Below are positions 4,889 through 12,070 of a stretch of DNA of 15,575 nucleotides, piece after piece. The stretch is from DASZUC01 sp035547775. GTDB lineage: Bacteria > Patescibacteriota > Saccharimonadia > Saccharimonadales > UBA4665. Location of the stretch: assembly GCA_035547775.1 (NCBI GenBank), contig DASZUC010000042.1:1-15575 (forward strand), written 5' to 3'. A program made the position numbers and the translations under genes. The first letter of the stretch is position 1. Every line of letters begins with the position of its first letter. Below the pieces are notes generated by a model, which saw nothing but the letters and a program-made list of their open reading frames with translations, had not been told where the DNA came from and made no database searches.

Positions 4889-6652
4889 ATGGATAGCAGT
4901 AAAGATACCTCAAAAGATCAAGCCACTCCTAAGGCTCAGTTGGCCGAGAAGTTAAAAGCGGCCAATAATATTTTAGTGACCGTCAGTCGCAATCCTTCGG
5001 TTGATCAGTTGGCGGCGTTAATTGGCCTTGGGCTGCTACTAAACAAGACCGGCAAGCATGCTGCTGCGGTGTTTAGCGGTGATATCCCCTCAACTTTGGA
5101 GTTTCTAAAGCCCGAAGAAACTATCGAAAAGAACACCGACTCACTGCGTGATTTCATCATTGCCCTCGACAAATCCAAAGCCGACAAGCTGCGTTACAAA
5201 CTAGAAGACCAGTTAGTACGCATTTTTATCACTCCATACCGCACCTCGATTACCGAAGCTGACCTGAATTTCAGCCAAGGTGACTTTAATGTCGATGTGG
5301 TTGTTGGCCTCGGTGTGCAAAAGCAAGAAGATCTCGACGATGCTATTACGGCTCACGGCCGCATCCTGCACGACGCTACTGTGGCCACCATCAATAACAG
5401 TGCCGACGGGGGATTGGGCAGTATTAACTGGCATCAAACTGATGCTAGCAGTTTGAGTGAAATGGTGACCGACCTGGCTCAAGGTTTGGGTAAAGATTTA
5501 CTTGATAAACAGATTGCTACCGCTTTGTTGACTGGTATTGTGGCCCAAACTGATCGTTTCAGTAACGAAAAAACCACGCCCCAAACTATGACCCTCAGCT
5601 CGACCTTGATGGCTGCTGGTGCCAATCAGCAACTTGTGGCCACGAAGTTAGATGAACCACCAGCCGATGCTGCATCACCCGCTGGCAAGCAGCCAGATCC
5701 GACCAAGCCATCCAGCGGTCGTGATGGTACCCTCGAGATTGAGCACGATGCAAGTAAGCCAGATCCGGAAGCTGCTGATGATAGGGCCTCAGTAGCCCCC
5801 GCCGATCAACTACCAGCTCCAGTTATGCCTGCTGAAGAAGTGTCGGCGCCTGCCGCAGAAGTCCCTGCTCCCGATCCTGTCCCGGCTCCAGCTGTTGCCC
5901 CTGAGCCACCAGCTGCTCCACCAAGTATCATTCCTGACCACCAGCACACGCTGCCTATGGATACGCCACCGGCGGTGACTCCAGAAGATCCGATGGCGGG
6001 CGATACACCTTCGGGTGAGTCGCACGTGACACCTGGTGCACGCTTTATTACGGAACCGCCAACGATGAGTAGCACGCTGACTGCTGGTACTCAGCCGGAA
6101 GACCCAAACAGCTTCATTGACCCACTTAGCCAAGCGCCATCGAGTTATGACCAGCTCCTCAGTCATTCAACGTTGATGCCACCGGGTACACCGGCAGCAA
6201 CTCCGGTCCCACCACCAGAAACTGCGCCTGAGCCTCCGGTTACGTCGTCAACTCCCGCTGCTACCGATAGCGCACCGAGTGTTGATAGCGCCCGTGACCA
6301 GATCAATCAAGCGTTTCAAGAGCAAACAGGGCCGGGTGGTGCACTCCCACCTATTACTGCCCTCAACGCTCAGCCTATGGGTCCACCCCTGCACGAAGAA
6401 GTTAGTTTACCCAACGCGCCCTCTGCCTCAGCTATGCTGGCACCTGAGCCGCTGACACCTCAGCCCCAGAGTGATTCGATTCAATTCGATGCCAAAAGTT
6501 TCGAAGTAGCCAACGATCCGGACATTCCAGTGCTGCCAACGCCCAACGCTCCCGCTGGACCAGCACCTGTTATCGGTACCGACTCAAACAGCGCCGCACC
6601 ACCAGTACCACCACCGTTGCCGATGAATTTCGGTCCACCACCCTCCGCCTAG
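4889..6652 (+). CDS. Degenerate DHH-family (NrnA-like) domain protein with a long Pro/Ala-rich tail
   Basis: Residues about 20-250 follow the order of DHH phosphoesterases such as NrnA. The first strand and helix ILVTVSRNPSVDQLAALIGL corresponds to the family's H-x-NPDxD-x-x-GS region. DVVVGLGV (136-143) matches the second Asp strand, TINNSADG (167-174) the DHH strand, and TGIVAQTDRFSNEKTT (215-230) the tDTgxF strand. The catalytic His and Asp residues of the first and third motifs are replaced (SRNPSVD, NNSADG), so nuclease activity is unlikely; it may be a nucleotide-binding or scaffold protein. No DHHA1 domain follows. Residues about 257-587 are low-complexity, rich in Pro, Ala, Ser and Thr, ending PPPLPMNFGPPPSA, and are probably disordered. 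I found no membrane segment. The start at 4889 is the first ATG after the candidate promoter. Confidence 0.75.
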   Translation: MDSSKDTSKDQATPKAQLAEKLKAANNILVTVSRNPSVDQLAALIGLGLLLNKTGKHAAAVFSGDIPSTLEFLKPEETIEKNTDSLRDFIIALDKSKADKLRYKLEDQLVRIFITPYRTSITEADLNFSQGDFNVDVVVGLGVQKQEDLDDAITAHGRILHDATVATINNSADGGLGSINWHQTDASSLSEMVTDLAQGLGKDLLDKQIATALLTGIVAQTDRFSNEKTTPQTMTLSSTLMAAGANQQLVATKLDEPPADAASPAGKQPDPTKPSSGRDGTLEIEHDASKPDPEAADDRASVAPADQLPAPVMPAEEVSAPAAEVPAPDPVPAPAVAPEPPAAPPSIIPDHQHTLPMDTPPAVTPEDPMAGDTPSGESHVTPGARFITEPPTMSSTLTAGTQPEDPNSFIDPLSQAPSSYDQLLSHSTLMPPGTPAATPVPPPETAPEPPVTSSTPAATDSAPSVDSARDQINQAFQEQTGPGGALPPITALNAQPMGPPLHEEVSLPNAPSASAMLAPEPLTPQPQSDSIQFDAKSFEVANDPDIPVLPTPNAPAGPAPVIGTDSNSAAPPVPPPLPMNFGPPPSA

Positions 6653-6664
6653 AGAGTTATAACA

Positions 6665-6693
6665 TTGCGCTAATATAATTGTTATGGTATAAA
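6665..6693 (+). promoter_or_regulatory. Promoter of the multi-pass membrane protein gene
   Basis: TTGCGC (6665-6670) and TATAAA (6688-6693) are 17 bases apart in a locally AT-rich stretch. The leader to the ATG at 6763 would be about 60 bases, long for this window, and contains the inverted repeat over the ribosome binding site. Confidence 0.5.
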
Positions 6694-6744
6694 ATATCTT
6701 AGTACCTATCCCCCGATAGTTACTTGTAGCTTAAATCCTCTCTA

Positions 6745-6759
6745 TCACCTTGGAGGTGA
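6745..6759 (+). promoter_or_regulatory. Inverted repeat enclosing the Shine-Dalgarno site
   Basis: TCACCT (6745-6750) and AGGTGA (6754-6759) are perfect complements around a TGG loop. The right arm is the core of the near-ideal Shine-Dalgarno sequence GGAGGTGA, just before the ATG at 6763. In RNA the hairpin would hide the ribosome binding site. The three-base loop makes it tight but possible. Confidence 0.5.
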
Positions 6760-6762
6760 GCA

Positions 6763-7338
6763 ATGTTCTGGCTGGTTACGCTTGTAGGCGGTGGCATCGT
6801 GTGGAACGGTGTTGACAGCATCGGTGGCCTCTTCTTGGCGACCGATGGCATGATTGAGCTATTTAGTTTGGTCTGCGGCATGGTCTTCTTGGACGCCATC
6901 TACGTGGCGTTCCTCACTTCCAGTAACGACTGGGCCAAACACGCCATGTTCTTGTGTGAGGTGCAGATCCCACTGGTGGTCTTGCTTGTCATTTGTGGAC
7001 TGGTGTCTATGGCCTTCAAAGGTGAGGGCCTTGGTGTTGGATTGGTCCTGACACCTGTCGTGGCTGCCGTAGTGGCGTTCAACATTTGGGTTATGGCCTG
7101 GTTGGTGGGCAACACCTATGACGCTAATACCAATGGCAACGGACTGAGCCCATATTTTCTGAGCCAGATGCACCTGACCCTTACGGACGATTCCAATGCT
7201 GATTATGCGAATTTTCGGCATGCTTACCTGCAGGCTACGCTCGGTCACACAGCCATCATTATGTCCTTTGTGGCTGCTGCCTGCGCTCTGGTCATAACAA
7301 GTCTGTTTCGTACAGCGTTTGATGCATTTCTGGATTAG
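6763..7338 (+). CDS. Multi-pass membrane protein of unknown function
   Basis: This 191-residue protein has four or five predicted membrane segments by hydrophobicity: roughly residues 1-16 (weak), 31-51, 64-86, 93-116 and 160-183. A polar loop (about 118-158), rich in Asn and Asp, lies before the last segment. I recognise no family motif. It has the best Shine-Dalgarno site in the window (GGAGGTGA, 6752-6759) and its own promoter. The long leader and hairpin over the ribosome binding site suggest translational control. It stands between the DHH-like gene and truB without clear functional links to either. Confidence 0.85.
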   Translation: MFWLVTLVGGGIVWNGVDSIGGLFLATDGMIELFSLVCGMVFLDAIYVAFLTSSNDWAKHAMFLCEVQIPLVVLLVICGLVSMAFKGEGLGVGLVLTPVVAAVVAFNIWVMAWLVGNTYDANTNGNGLSPYFLSQMHLTLTDDSNADYANFRHAYLQATLGHTAIIMSFVAAACALVITSLFRTAFDAFLD

Positions 7339-7351
7339 AGGAGAGCTACCC

Positions 7352-7398
7352 GTGAAGGTAACAATTTATGGCAGCCAGCCATGAGTTTTTACCTTCAC
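7352..7398 (+). repeat. Two-tier hairpin between the membrane gene and truB
   Basis: GTGAAGGTAA (7352-7361) pairs perfectly with TTACCTTCAC (7389-7398). Inside lies a second stem, ATGGC (7368-7372) with GCCAT (7378-7382), around a five-base loop. The inner stem is followed by GAGTTTTT and the outer one by TTCTTC, so this could terminate the membrane gene or act as an RNA control element for truB. A tiny open frame (GTG at 7352 to TGA at 7384, peptide MKVTIYGSQP) begins exactly at the stem and has AGGAG eight bases upstream. That may be coincidence or a leader peptide. Confidence 0.55.
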
Positions 7399-7420
7399 TT
7401 CTTCATGATAAGGTTAGTGC

Positions 7421-8083
7421 ATGCAAGGGATTGTTTTAGCTGATAAACCAGCCGGGTGGACGTCATTTGACGTCGTGAATTATGTGCGCAAATTGGTAGC
7501 AACCGCCGAAGGCAAGAAGCCCAAGAACGTTAAGGTCGGCCATAGTGGCACCCTGGATCCTTTCGCAACCGGGCTATTAATCCTTCTGGTAGGTAAAGAC
7601 TACACTCGTCAGGCTGGCGACTTCAGCAAGCTCGATAAAACCTACGAAATGACGGCCGTGCTGGGCCAAACTAGCACGACGGGCGACCCTGAAGGTGAGA
7701 TTATTGTCGGCAGTGACCGCATGCCAAGTGAAGATGAAATTAAAGCGATAATTACGGAATTAACAGGGGAAATTGAGCAAATCCCACCAGCTTACTCAGC
7801 GATCAAAGTCAATGGTCAACGAGCGTATAAATTAGCCCGAGAAGGCAAAGAAGTGGTGCTCGAACCGCGCCATGTGACTGTCCACACATTTGAGCTGCTC
7901 GAATACAACTATCCCGAACTCAAGCTGATCGCGGACGTCTCTAGCGGTACCTACATTCGTACGCTCGTCGAAGATTTAGGCAAAAAATTAGGCACCGGTG
8001 CGTACACCAGTGCCCTACGACGAACCAAAGTGGGGGATTACAACGTCGCGGACGCCAAAGCCCCCACTGAACTTTCGTATTAA
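7421..8083 (+). CDS. truB: tRNA pseudouridine(55) synthase TruB, short form
   Basis: TruB makes pseudouridine 55 in the T loop of tRNAs. The N-terminus GIVLADKPAGWTSFDVV and the catalytic motif GHSGTLDPFATGLL (40-53) are diagnostic, with Asp46 the nucleophile. The conserved KTYEM segment (68-72) and PPAYSAIKVNG/RAYKLAREG follow, then SSGTYIRTLVEDLG. At 220 residues it is much shorter than the E. coli enzyme (314) and ends just after the catalytic domain, so the C-terminal PUA RNA-binding domain is absent. A weak Shine-Dalgarno site (AAGG, 7410-7413) precedes the ATG. Its stop codon overlaps that of the convergent hypothetical gene. Confidence 0.96.
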   Translation: MQGIVLADKPAGWTSFDVVNYVRKLVATAEGKKPKNVKVGHSGTLDPFATGLLILLVGKDYTRQAGDFSKLDKTYEMTAVLGQTSTTGDPEGEIIVGSDRMPSEDEIKAIITELTGEIEQIPPAYSAIKVNGQRAYKLAREGKEVVLEPRHVTVHTFELLEYNYPELKLIADVSSGTYIRTLVEDLGKKLGTGAYTSALRRTKVGDYNVADAKAPTELSY

Positions 8084-8754
8084 AAGGGTTTATTGGTGAT
8101 GATCAGACCGCCCAGGTAATCGGCGCGATCATCTTCGTGCGTACCTTCGTAAGCAGTATTTACGTCTTCACGGTGGCGCTTACCAGCAGCCAAGGCGCCA
8201 TGAACTTCGCCCGCAAAATCATAGTACGGATCACTTGCAAAACGGGGATCATCAGCGTGGCGAGATAGCTCCCGCTCACGACCTTCGCCGAGTCCACTGT
8301 CATGCATAAGACCTGAGATTGTAGTCTGGGGTTCATCTTCTAAAACATCAGGCTCTCCAGTGTCTGACCAGACTAAACGGCGGTCGCCCATGTCGACATC
8401 GCGCGTGTAGTCACTTGAGTCACCATCAACGTGCTCAGGTGCATCTTCGTAGTCTTCATACTTCCAAACCAAGGGGTTCTTTTTGCTTGGCTTATACTGC
8501 AAGTCCTTGGGTTCTTCATAGCCAGAAGCCTTCAAGATGGCGGTGGCAGCTTTTTCTAGTTGACTCGGTGACATCAGGGAAAGGCGTTCATCCAAAGCGA
8601 TGCGCTCTTCATCGCGATCACGAATTTCAGTCGGAGTTTTGTAGTCCTTTTCTTTATCGCGTTGGGTACCACGGGTGCCGTGGTCTTGTTTGTGGGCGTG
8701 ATACGCCAGGCGGCGTTCATCTTTTTCTGAGAGTGTTTGTTTGATTGTTTCCAT
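8080..8754 (-). CDS. Acidic hydrophilic hypothetical protein
   Basis: The 224-residue product has no cysteine, no membrane segment and a very high content of Asp, Glu, Arg and His. Residues 1-60 are charged and probably helical. SPSQLEKAATAILKASGY (62-79) looks like an amphipathic helix. The middle (about 100-175) is strongly acidic and probably disordered, and the end (LGGLIITNKPF) is more hydrophobic. I do not recognise it. The start at 8754 is preferred over the upstream GTG at 8760 because the -10 box ends seven bases before it. The gene overlaps the truB stop codon by four bases, tail-to-tail, with no terminator visible between them. Confidence 0.8.
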   Translation of the reverse strand: METIKQTLSEKDERRLAYHAHKQDHGTRGTQRDKEKDYKTPTEIRDRDEERIALDERLSLMSPSQLEKAATAILKASGYEEPKDLQYKPSKKNPLVWKYEDYEDAPEHVDGDSSDYTRDVDMGDRRLVWSDTGEPDVLEDEPQTTISGLMHDSGLGEGRERELSRHADDPRFASDPYYDFAGEVHGALAAGKRHREDVNTAYEGTHEDDRADYLGGLIITNKPF

Positions 8755-8761
8755 AATCACT

Positions 8762-8789
8762 ATTATACATAAAATTGCTAAAAAGTCAA
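8762..8789 (-). promoter_or_regulatory. Strong promoter of the acidic hypothetical gene
   Basis: On the minus strand TTGACT (8789-8784), a 16-base spacer and a perfect TATAAT (8767-8762) end seven bases before the ATG at 8754. The mRNA should be leaderless. This is a strong promoter, so the unknown protein may be abundant. Confidence 0.7.
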
Positions 8790-8830
8790 TAATAGGCTTC
8801 TAGAATATACCGTTTTAGCAGGGGTGAATA

Positions 8831-8858
8831 TTGACATTCTACCATTTGAGGTTAGAAT
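8831..8858 (+). promoter_or_regulatory. Promoter of the 109-residue hypothetical gene
   Basis: A perfect TTGACA (8831-8836), a 16-base spacer and TAGAAT (8853-8858) are followed after ten bases by the ATG at 8869. The leader would be only a few bases. A GTG at 8824 in the same frame lies upstream of the -35 box and cannot be the start if this promoter is used. Confidence 0.65.
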
Positions 8859-8868
8859 AGTCATCCAT

Positions 8869-9198
8869 ATGGAAGATGCACCAATACCAGAAGCCCCAGC
8901 TGAACAGCTTGATGAAATGGCTCAGGTTGGAGAGCGCCGCGCGCGAGCGCTGAAATTTGCTGTTGGTGGCGTGGCTCTTATCGCTAGCGCTTCTGGTGTA
9001 GATGGACTAATGCACGAAGTACCTGCTATACACAACAGCCAGACTCTAGACAATCTAGGCCAGTCGTTGAGGATTGTTGGCTCGGTACTGACGGGCTGGA
9101 ATACACCTGATGCGATTAAATGGACGCGAAAGATTCGTCAACTACGTCGAGCGCGACAAGACGAAGCGTCTGAATCGCCCAACTCTGATGATTCTTAG
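8869..9198 (+). CDS. Small hypothetical protein with a hydrophobic segment
   Basis: This 109-residue protein begins with an acidic, Pro-rich stretch (MEDAPIPEAPAEQ). It then has a basic patch (ERRARALK), a moderately hydrophobic segment (29-48, possibly membrane-inserted), a second weaker one (63-77) and a basic-then-acidic tail (KWTRKIRQLRRARQDEASES). I do not recognise the family. Basic residues on both sides of weakly hydrophobic helices suggest membrane association, but the segments are short for certain TM helices. The ATG at 8869 is preferred because of the promoter position. The gene ends 66 bases before rpsO. Confidence 0.65.
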   Translation: MEDAPIPEAPAEQLDEMAQVGERRARALKFAVGGVALIASASGVDGLMHEVPAIHNSQTLDNLGQSLRIVGSVLTGWNTPDAIKWTRKIRQLRRARQDEASESPNSDDS

Positions 9199-9227
9199 GC
9201 ATTGAGTACATTTTTATGATTTGATGC

Positions 9228-9256
9228 TTGCGCCGATGGCGCTCATCTGTTAAAAT
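9228..9256 (+). promoter_or_regulatory. rpsO promoter with a GC palindrome
   Basis: TTGCGC (9228-9233), a 17-base spacer and TAAAAT (9251-9256) precede the ATG at 9265 by eight bases. The palindrome GCGCC-GAT-GGCGC (9230-9242) overlaps the -35 box and spacer. It may be an operator, or a weak terminator hairpin for the upstream gene (no T run follows). Confidence 0.55.
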
Positions 9257-9264
9257 GCGTGTAC

Positions 9265-9531
9265 ATGATTTCAACTGACAAGAAAACTGCCGCCATCAAA
9301 GGCGTGCAGGCGCACAAGAATGACACCGGCGGCTCAGCTGCCCAGGTGGCAGTGCTGACTGAGCGCATCAAAGAGTTGACCGAACACTTGCAAACCAACA
9401 AGCACGACTTCGCGGCTCGCCGCGGTCTACTGCAAATGGTTGGTAAGCGTCGTCGCTTGCTGCGCTACATTGCTGCTCGTGATTCTCAAGCGTATTTGGA
9501 CTTGATCCAGAAGCTCGGCATCCGCCGCTAA
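9265..9531 (+). CDS. rpsO: 30S ribosomal protein S15
   Basis: S15 binds helices of the central domain of 16S rRNA and helps form bridges to the 50S subunit. The 88-residue product has the family length and hallmarks: NDTGGSAAQVAVLTERI (about 20-36), the HDFAARRGLLQMVGKRRRLLRY core (about 47-68) and the ending LIQKLGIRR. The ATG at 9265 gives the usual MIST start and lies eight bases after the -10 box, whereas a GTG at 9259 is too close to it. As in many bacteria, pnp follows directly, separated by a 168-base structured leader. Confidence 0.96.
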   Translation: MISTDKKTAAIKGVQAHKNDTGGSAAQVAVLTERIKELTEHLQTNKHDFAARRGLLQMVGKRRRLLRYIAARDSQAYLDLIQKLGIRR

Positions 9532-9533
9532 GT

Positions 9534-9660
9534 GCCCAGACTACTCCTCTCGTAAAGCGAGAGGGCAAGCTTGTGCACATTAAGAACCTCGGAGTGTACT
9601 CCTGGGCAGAGCCGCAGATATACGCCTCATGCATTTAGCACAAGTGAGTGGCCGTATATT
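9534..9660 (+). promoter_or_regulatory. Structured leader between rpsO and pnp
   Basis: An outer stem, GCCCAG (9534-9539) with CTGGGC (9602-9607), encloses a strong hairpin, CCTCTCG-TAAAG-CGAGAGG (9546-9564), and a small one, GGAG-TGTA-CTCC (9591-9602), that competes with the outer stem for one base. A second structure, ATATACG (9618-9624) with CGTATAT (9653-9659), is extended by CTCA (9626-9629) with TGAG (9645-9648). In E. coli this intergenic region folds into a hairpin cut by RNase III and used by PNPase to control its own mRNA. A similar role here is an inference. No T run follows any stem, so read-through from rpsO is likely. Confidence 0.6.
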
Positions 9661-9699
9661 TGAACTCTACCCGGGAGTCTTCCAATAGAAAGGAACCGA

Positions 9700-11847
9700 A
9701 TGGGACAAACAATTAACCCTGATGGTAAGCAAGTTATTACAGTAGAGACCGATTTTTGCGGTCGCAAGCTAAGTTTAGAAGTTAATCGTGTTGGCTTTCG
9801 TACCAGTGCGAGTGTGATGGTACGTTACGGTGACACTGTAGTTCTCGGTACGGCAATGGTTAGCCCAAACCGCTTGAGTGGTTTTGACTACTTTCCATTG
9901 AGTATTGATTACGAAGAGAAGTTCTACGCCGCTGGTAAGATCAGTGGCAGCCGCTTTATTAAGCGCGAAGGTCGCCCCAGTGATGAAGCTATTTTGATTG
10001 GCCGTTTGATTGATCGCCCAATCCGCCCGTTGTGGCCGAAGGGCTACCGTCACGAAGTGCAAGGTGTGGCTACGGTGCTGAGCATGGACCCTGAATTTCG
10101 CCCTGACATGGTGGCGATGATCGCTATGAGCGCTGCTTTTATGCTGACTGGTGCGCCGTTTGACGGCCCCGTGGCTGGTCTGCGGGTTGGTTATGATGAA
10201 AACGGCAAGCTGGCTGCCTTCTTGCCAGCCGAACAGCTGGAAGCTGGTGGTTTGGACCTAGTAGTTGCTGGCAACGCCGACGGCGTGATGATGGTGGAAG
10301 CTGGCGCCAACGAAGTCACTGAAGAGAAGGTCCTGGAAGCCATCGAATTCGCCTTTAAAGAAATGCAACCAGCTATTACGCTACAGCAAGAGTTAGTAAA
10401 GAAAGTCGGCGTTACCAAGCAGGAATTCGAGCTTGACCTACCCGATGAATCAATCCAAACAGCTGTTGCTGAGTACCTCGACCAGAAGCTCGGCGAAGCT
10501 GTCCGCAAGCCTTACCCAGAACGCAATGAATTAGTCGCAACTTTGCGCGAAGAAACGCTGGCACACTTTGCTGAAAAGCTGGGTGAAGAAGACTTTGCCG
10601 CCGCTCGTCAAGAGTATGACGACGCCTTCACGCTGGCTGTTCACAAAGATGTTCGTAAGGGCATTGTGGAACACCAACTGCGTCCGGATGGCCGTAAATT
10701 GACCGAAATTCGCCCCTTGAGCTCTGAAGTTGGCTTCTTGCCACGGGCTCACGGTTCGAGCTTGTTTACGCGCGGTATGACGCAGGGCATGAACATCGTT
10801 ACGCTGGCGCCGCTGAGCTATTCACAGCTGGTCGACACCATGGAAAAGAACGCGGAACGTCGCTACATGCATCACTACAACGCGCCAGGCTACACCGTTG
10901 GTGAAGTTCGCCGCTTGGGCAGCCCGGGCCGCCGCGAAATCGGCCACGGCTATTTAGCAGAGCGGGCTTTGACGGCCGTACTGCCAGATGAAGCAACTTT
11001 CCCGTACGCGATTCGTTCAGTGACTGAAATCATGAGCCAAAACGGCTCCACCAGCATGGCTGCCACCTGTTCGAGCTGTTTGGCACTGATGGACGCCGGT
11101 GTGCCACTGAAAGCGCCGGTGAGCGGTATTGCCATGGGCTTGATGATGGAAGGCACTACCCCTTACGTCTTGAGCGATATTGCCGATGCCGAAGACTTTG
11201 CTGGCGACATGGACTTCAAAACAGCTGGTACTGCTAAGGGCATTACCGCATTACAGATGGACATGAAGGTGCACGGTTTGCCAGTGGACATCCTGCGCCA
11301 AGCATTGATGCAAGGGAAAGATGGTCGGGCCGAGATTTTGGCGCACATGTTGACTACCTTGGCTGAGCCAAAAACTGAGATGAGTCCTTACGCACCGCGT
11401 GTTGAGTCAATTCAAATTAATCCCGACAAGATTCGTGAAATCATCGGTAAGGGTGGTGAAACCATCCAGAAGATTACTGGCGAAACCGGCACCGAAATTG
11501 ACATTAAAGATGACGGTACGGTGATGATTGCCAGTCCAGACAAGGCTAAGATTGATGCTGCCAAACAGTGGATCAACGATATTGTGGCCGAGCCAGAAGT
11601 TGGCAAGATTTACGTCGACAAGCCAGTGGTAAGTGTCATGGACTTTGGTGCCTTTGTGCAAATTATGCCGGGCAAAGACGGCTTGGTACACATTTCGGAA
11701 CTGTCTGAAGACCGTGTCGAAAAAACCAGCGATGTCGTCAAAGAAGGGGATAAAGTTACCGTGAAATTGGTGGCTATTGATGACCGTGGTCGCTTGCAGC
11801 TTTCGATGAAAGCTGCTGCTCGCGATCTGGCCGAAAAGAAGAAGTAG
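9700..11847 (+). CDS. pnp: Polyribonucleotide nucleotidyltransferase (PNPase)
   Basis: PNPase is a trimeric 3'-5' exoribonuclease that uses phosphate and can also add tails. At 715 residues the full set of domains is present: a first RNase PH domain (about 10-235) with RFIKREGRPSD, an all-helical linker (about 245-320), a second catalytic RNase PH domain (about 325-560), a KH domain (568-630, GKGG at 583-586) and an S1 domain (634-706). The phosphate-binding loop reads NGSTSMA (448-454). Asp499 and Asp505 match the metal-binding Asp486 and Asp492 of E. coli. TRGMTQ replaces the usual TRGETQ, a small deviation near the active site. A good Shine-Dalgarno site (AAAGGA) precedes the ATG. The gene heads a tightly packed run ending with rnj. 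Confidence 0.98.
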   Translation: MGQTINPDGKQVITVETDFCGRKLSLEVNRVGFRTSASVMVRYGDTVVLGTAMVSPNRLSGFDYFPLSIDYEEKFYAAGKISGSRFIKREGRPSDEAILIGRLIDRPIRPLWPKGYRHEVQGVATVLSMDPEFRPDMVAMIAMSAAFMLTGAPFDGPVAGLRVGYDENGKLAAFLPAEQLEAGGLDLVVAGNADGVMMVEAGANEVTEEKVLEAIEFAFKEMQPAITLQQELVKKVGVTKQEFELDLPDESIQTAVAEYLDQKLGEAVRKPYPERNELVATLREETLAHFAEKLGEEDFAAARQEYDDAFTLAVHKDVRKGIVEHQLRPDGRKLTEIRPLSSEVGFLPRAHGSSLFTRGMTQGMNIVTLAPLSYSQLVDTMEKNAERRYMHHYNAPGYTVGEVRRLGSPGRREIGHGYLAERALTAVLPDEATFPYAIRSVTEIMSQNGSTSMAATCSSCLALMDAGVPLKAPVSGIAMGLMMEGTTPYVLSDIADAEDFAGDMDFKTAGTAKGITALQMDMKVHGLPVDILRQALMQGKDGRAEILAHMLTTLAEPKTEMSPYAPRVESIQINPDKIREIIGKGGETIQKITGETGTEIDIKDDGTVMIASPDKAKIDAAKQWINDIVAEPEVGKIYVDKPVVSVMDFGAFVQIMPGKDGLVHISELSEDRVEKTSDVVKEGDKVTVKLVAIDDRGRLQLSMKAAARDLAEKKK

Positions 11848-11848
11848 T

Positions 11849-12070
11849 ATGTTGAATAAGCTCGATCACTGGCACAAAACCCGCGTGGGCCTTGCGGTAT
11901 TTGGCGTGGTCGAGCTGGCTATTGCCTATGGCTTTGCCAGTTTGGCCATCGATCGCGGCAATCTGTGGTGGTATGTTCTGACGTTGATTTTCTTGGTCGG
12001 CGCATTGCAAAATGCTGCTCACTTTATTGGCACATTTCTGCATGGTGGCAAAGGAGCCAAGCGTGGCTGA
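11849..12070 (+). CDS. Small two-TM membrane protein
   Basis: A 73-residue protein with two predicted membrane helices, about 13-33 and 38-64, and a basic Gly/Lys C-terminus (HGGKGAKRG). Its ATG lies one base after the pnp stop codon, and its last eight bases overlap the start of the acetyltransferase gene, so translation is probably coupled. I recognise no family. Its place between PNPase and RNase J genes raises the idea that it helps recruit RNA-decay enzymes to the membrane, as a membrane anchor does in other bacteria; nothing in the sequence proves this. It ends with TGA, evidence that TGA is a stop codon in this organism. Confidence 0.75.
   Translation: MLNKLDHWHKTRVGLAVFGVVELAIAYGFASLAIDRGNLWWYVLTLIFLVGALQNAAHFIGTFLHGGKGAKRG

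Noticed and set aside
5806..6166. Long open frames on the minus strand opposite the Pro/Ala-rich region
   Set aside because: They are composition shadows of the GC-rich low-complexity coding sequence and have no start context or plausible protein.
8824..8868. GTG start for the small hypothetical gene
   Set aside because: It is upstream of a consensus -35 box. The ATG at 8869 fits the promoter.
9534..9607. A 74-base segment closed by a GC stem, the size of a tRNA
   Set aside because: There is no recognisable D arm, anticodon arm or T-loop sequence, and the seventh acceptor pair is mismatched. It is better read as part of the pnp leader.
12063..12070. Recoding of TGA as Gly, as in some other CPR groups
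   Set aside because: TGA ends the two-TM gene exactly at the junction with the next gene, no reading frame needs TGA read through, and the proteins are complete under the standard code.
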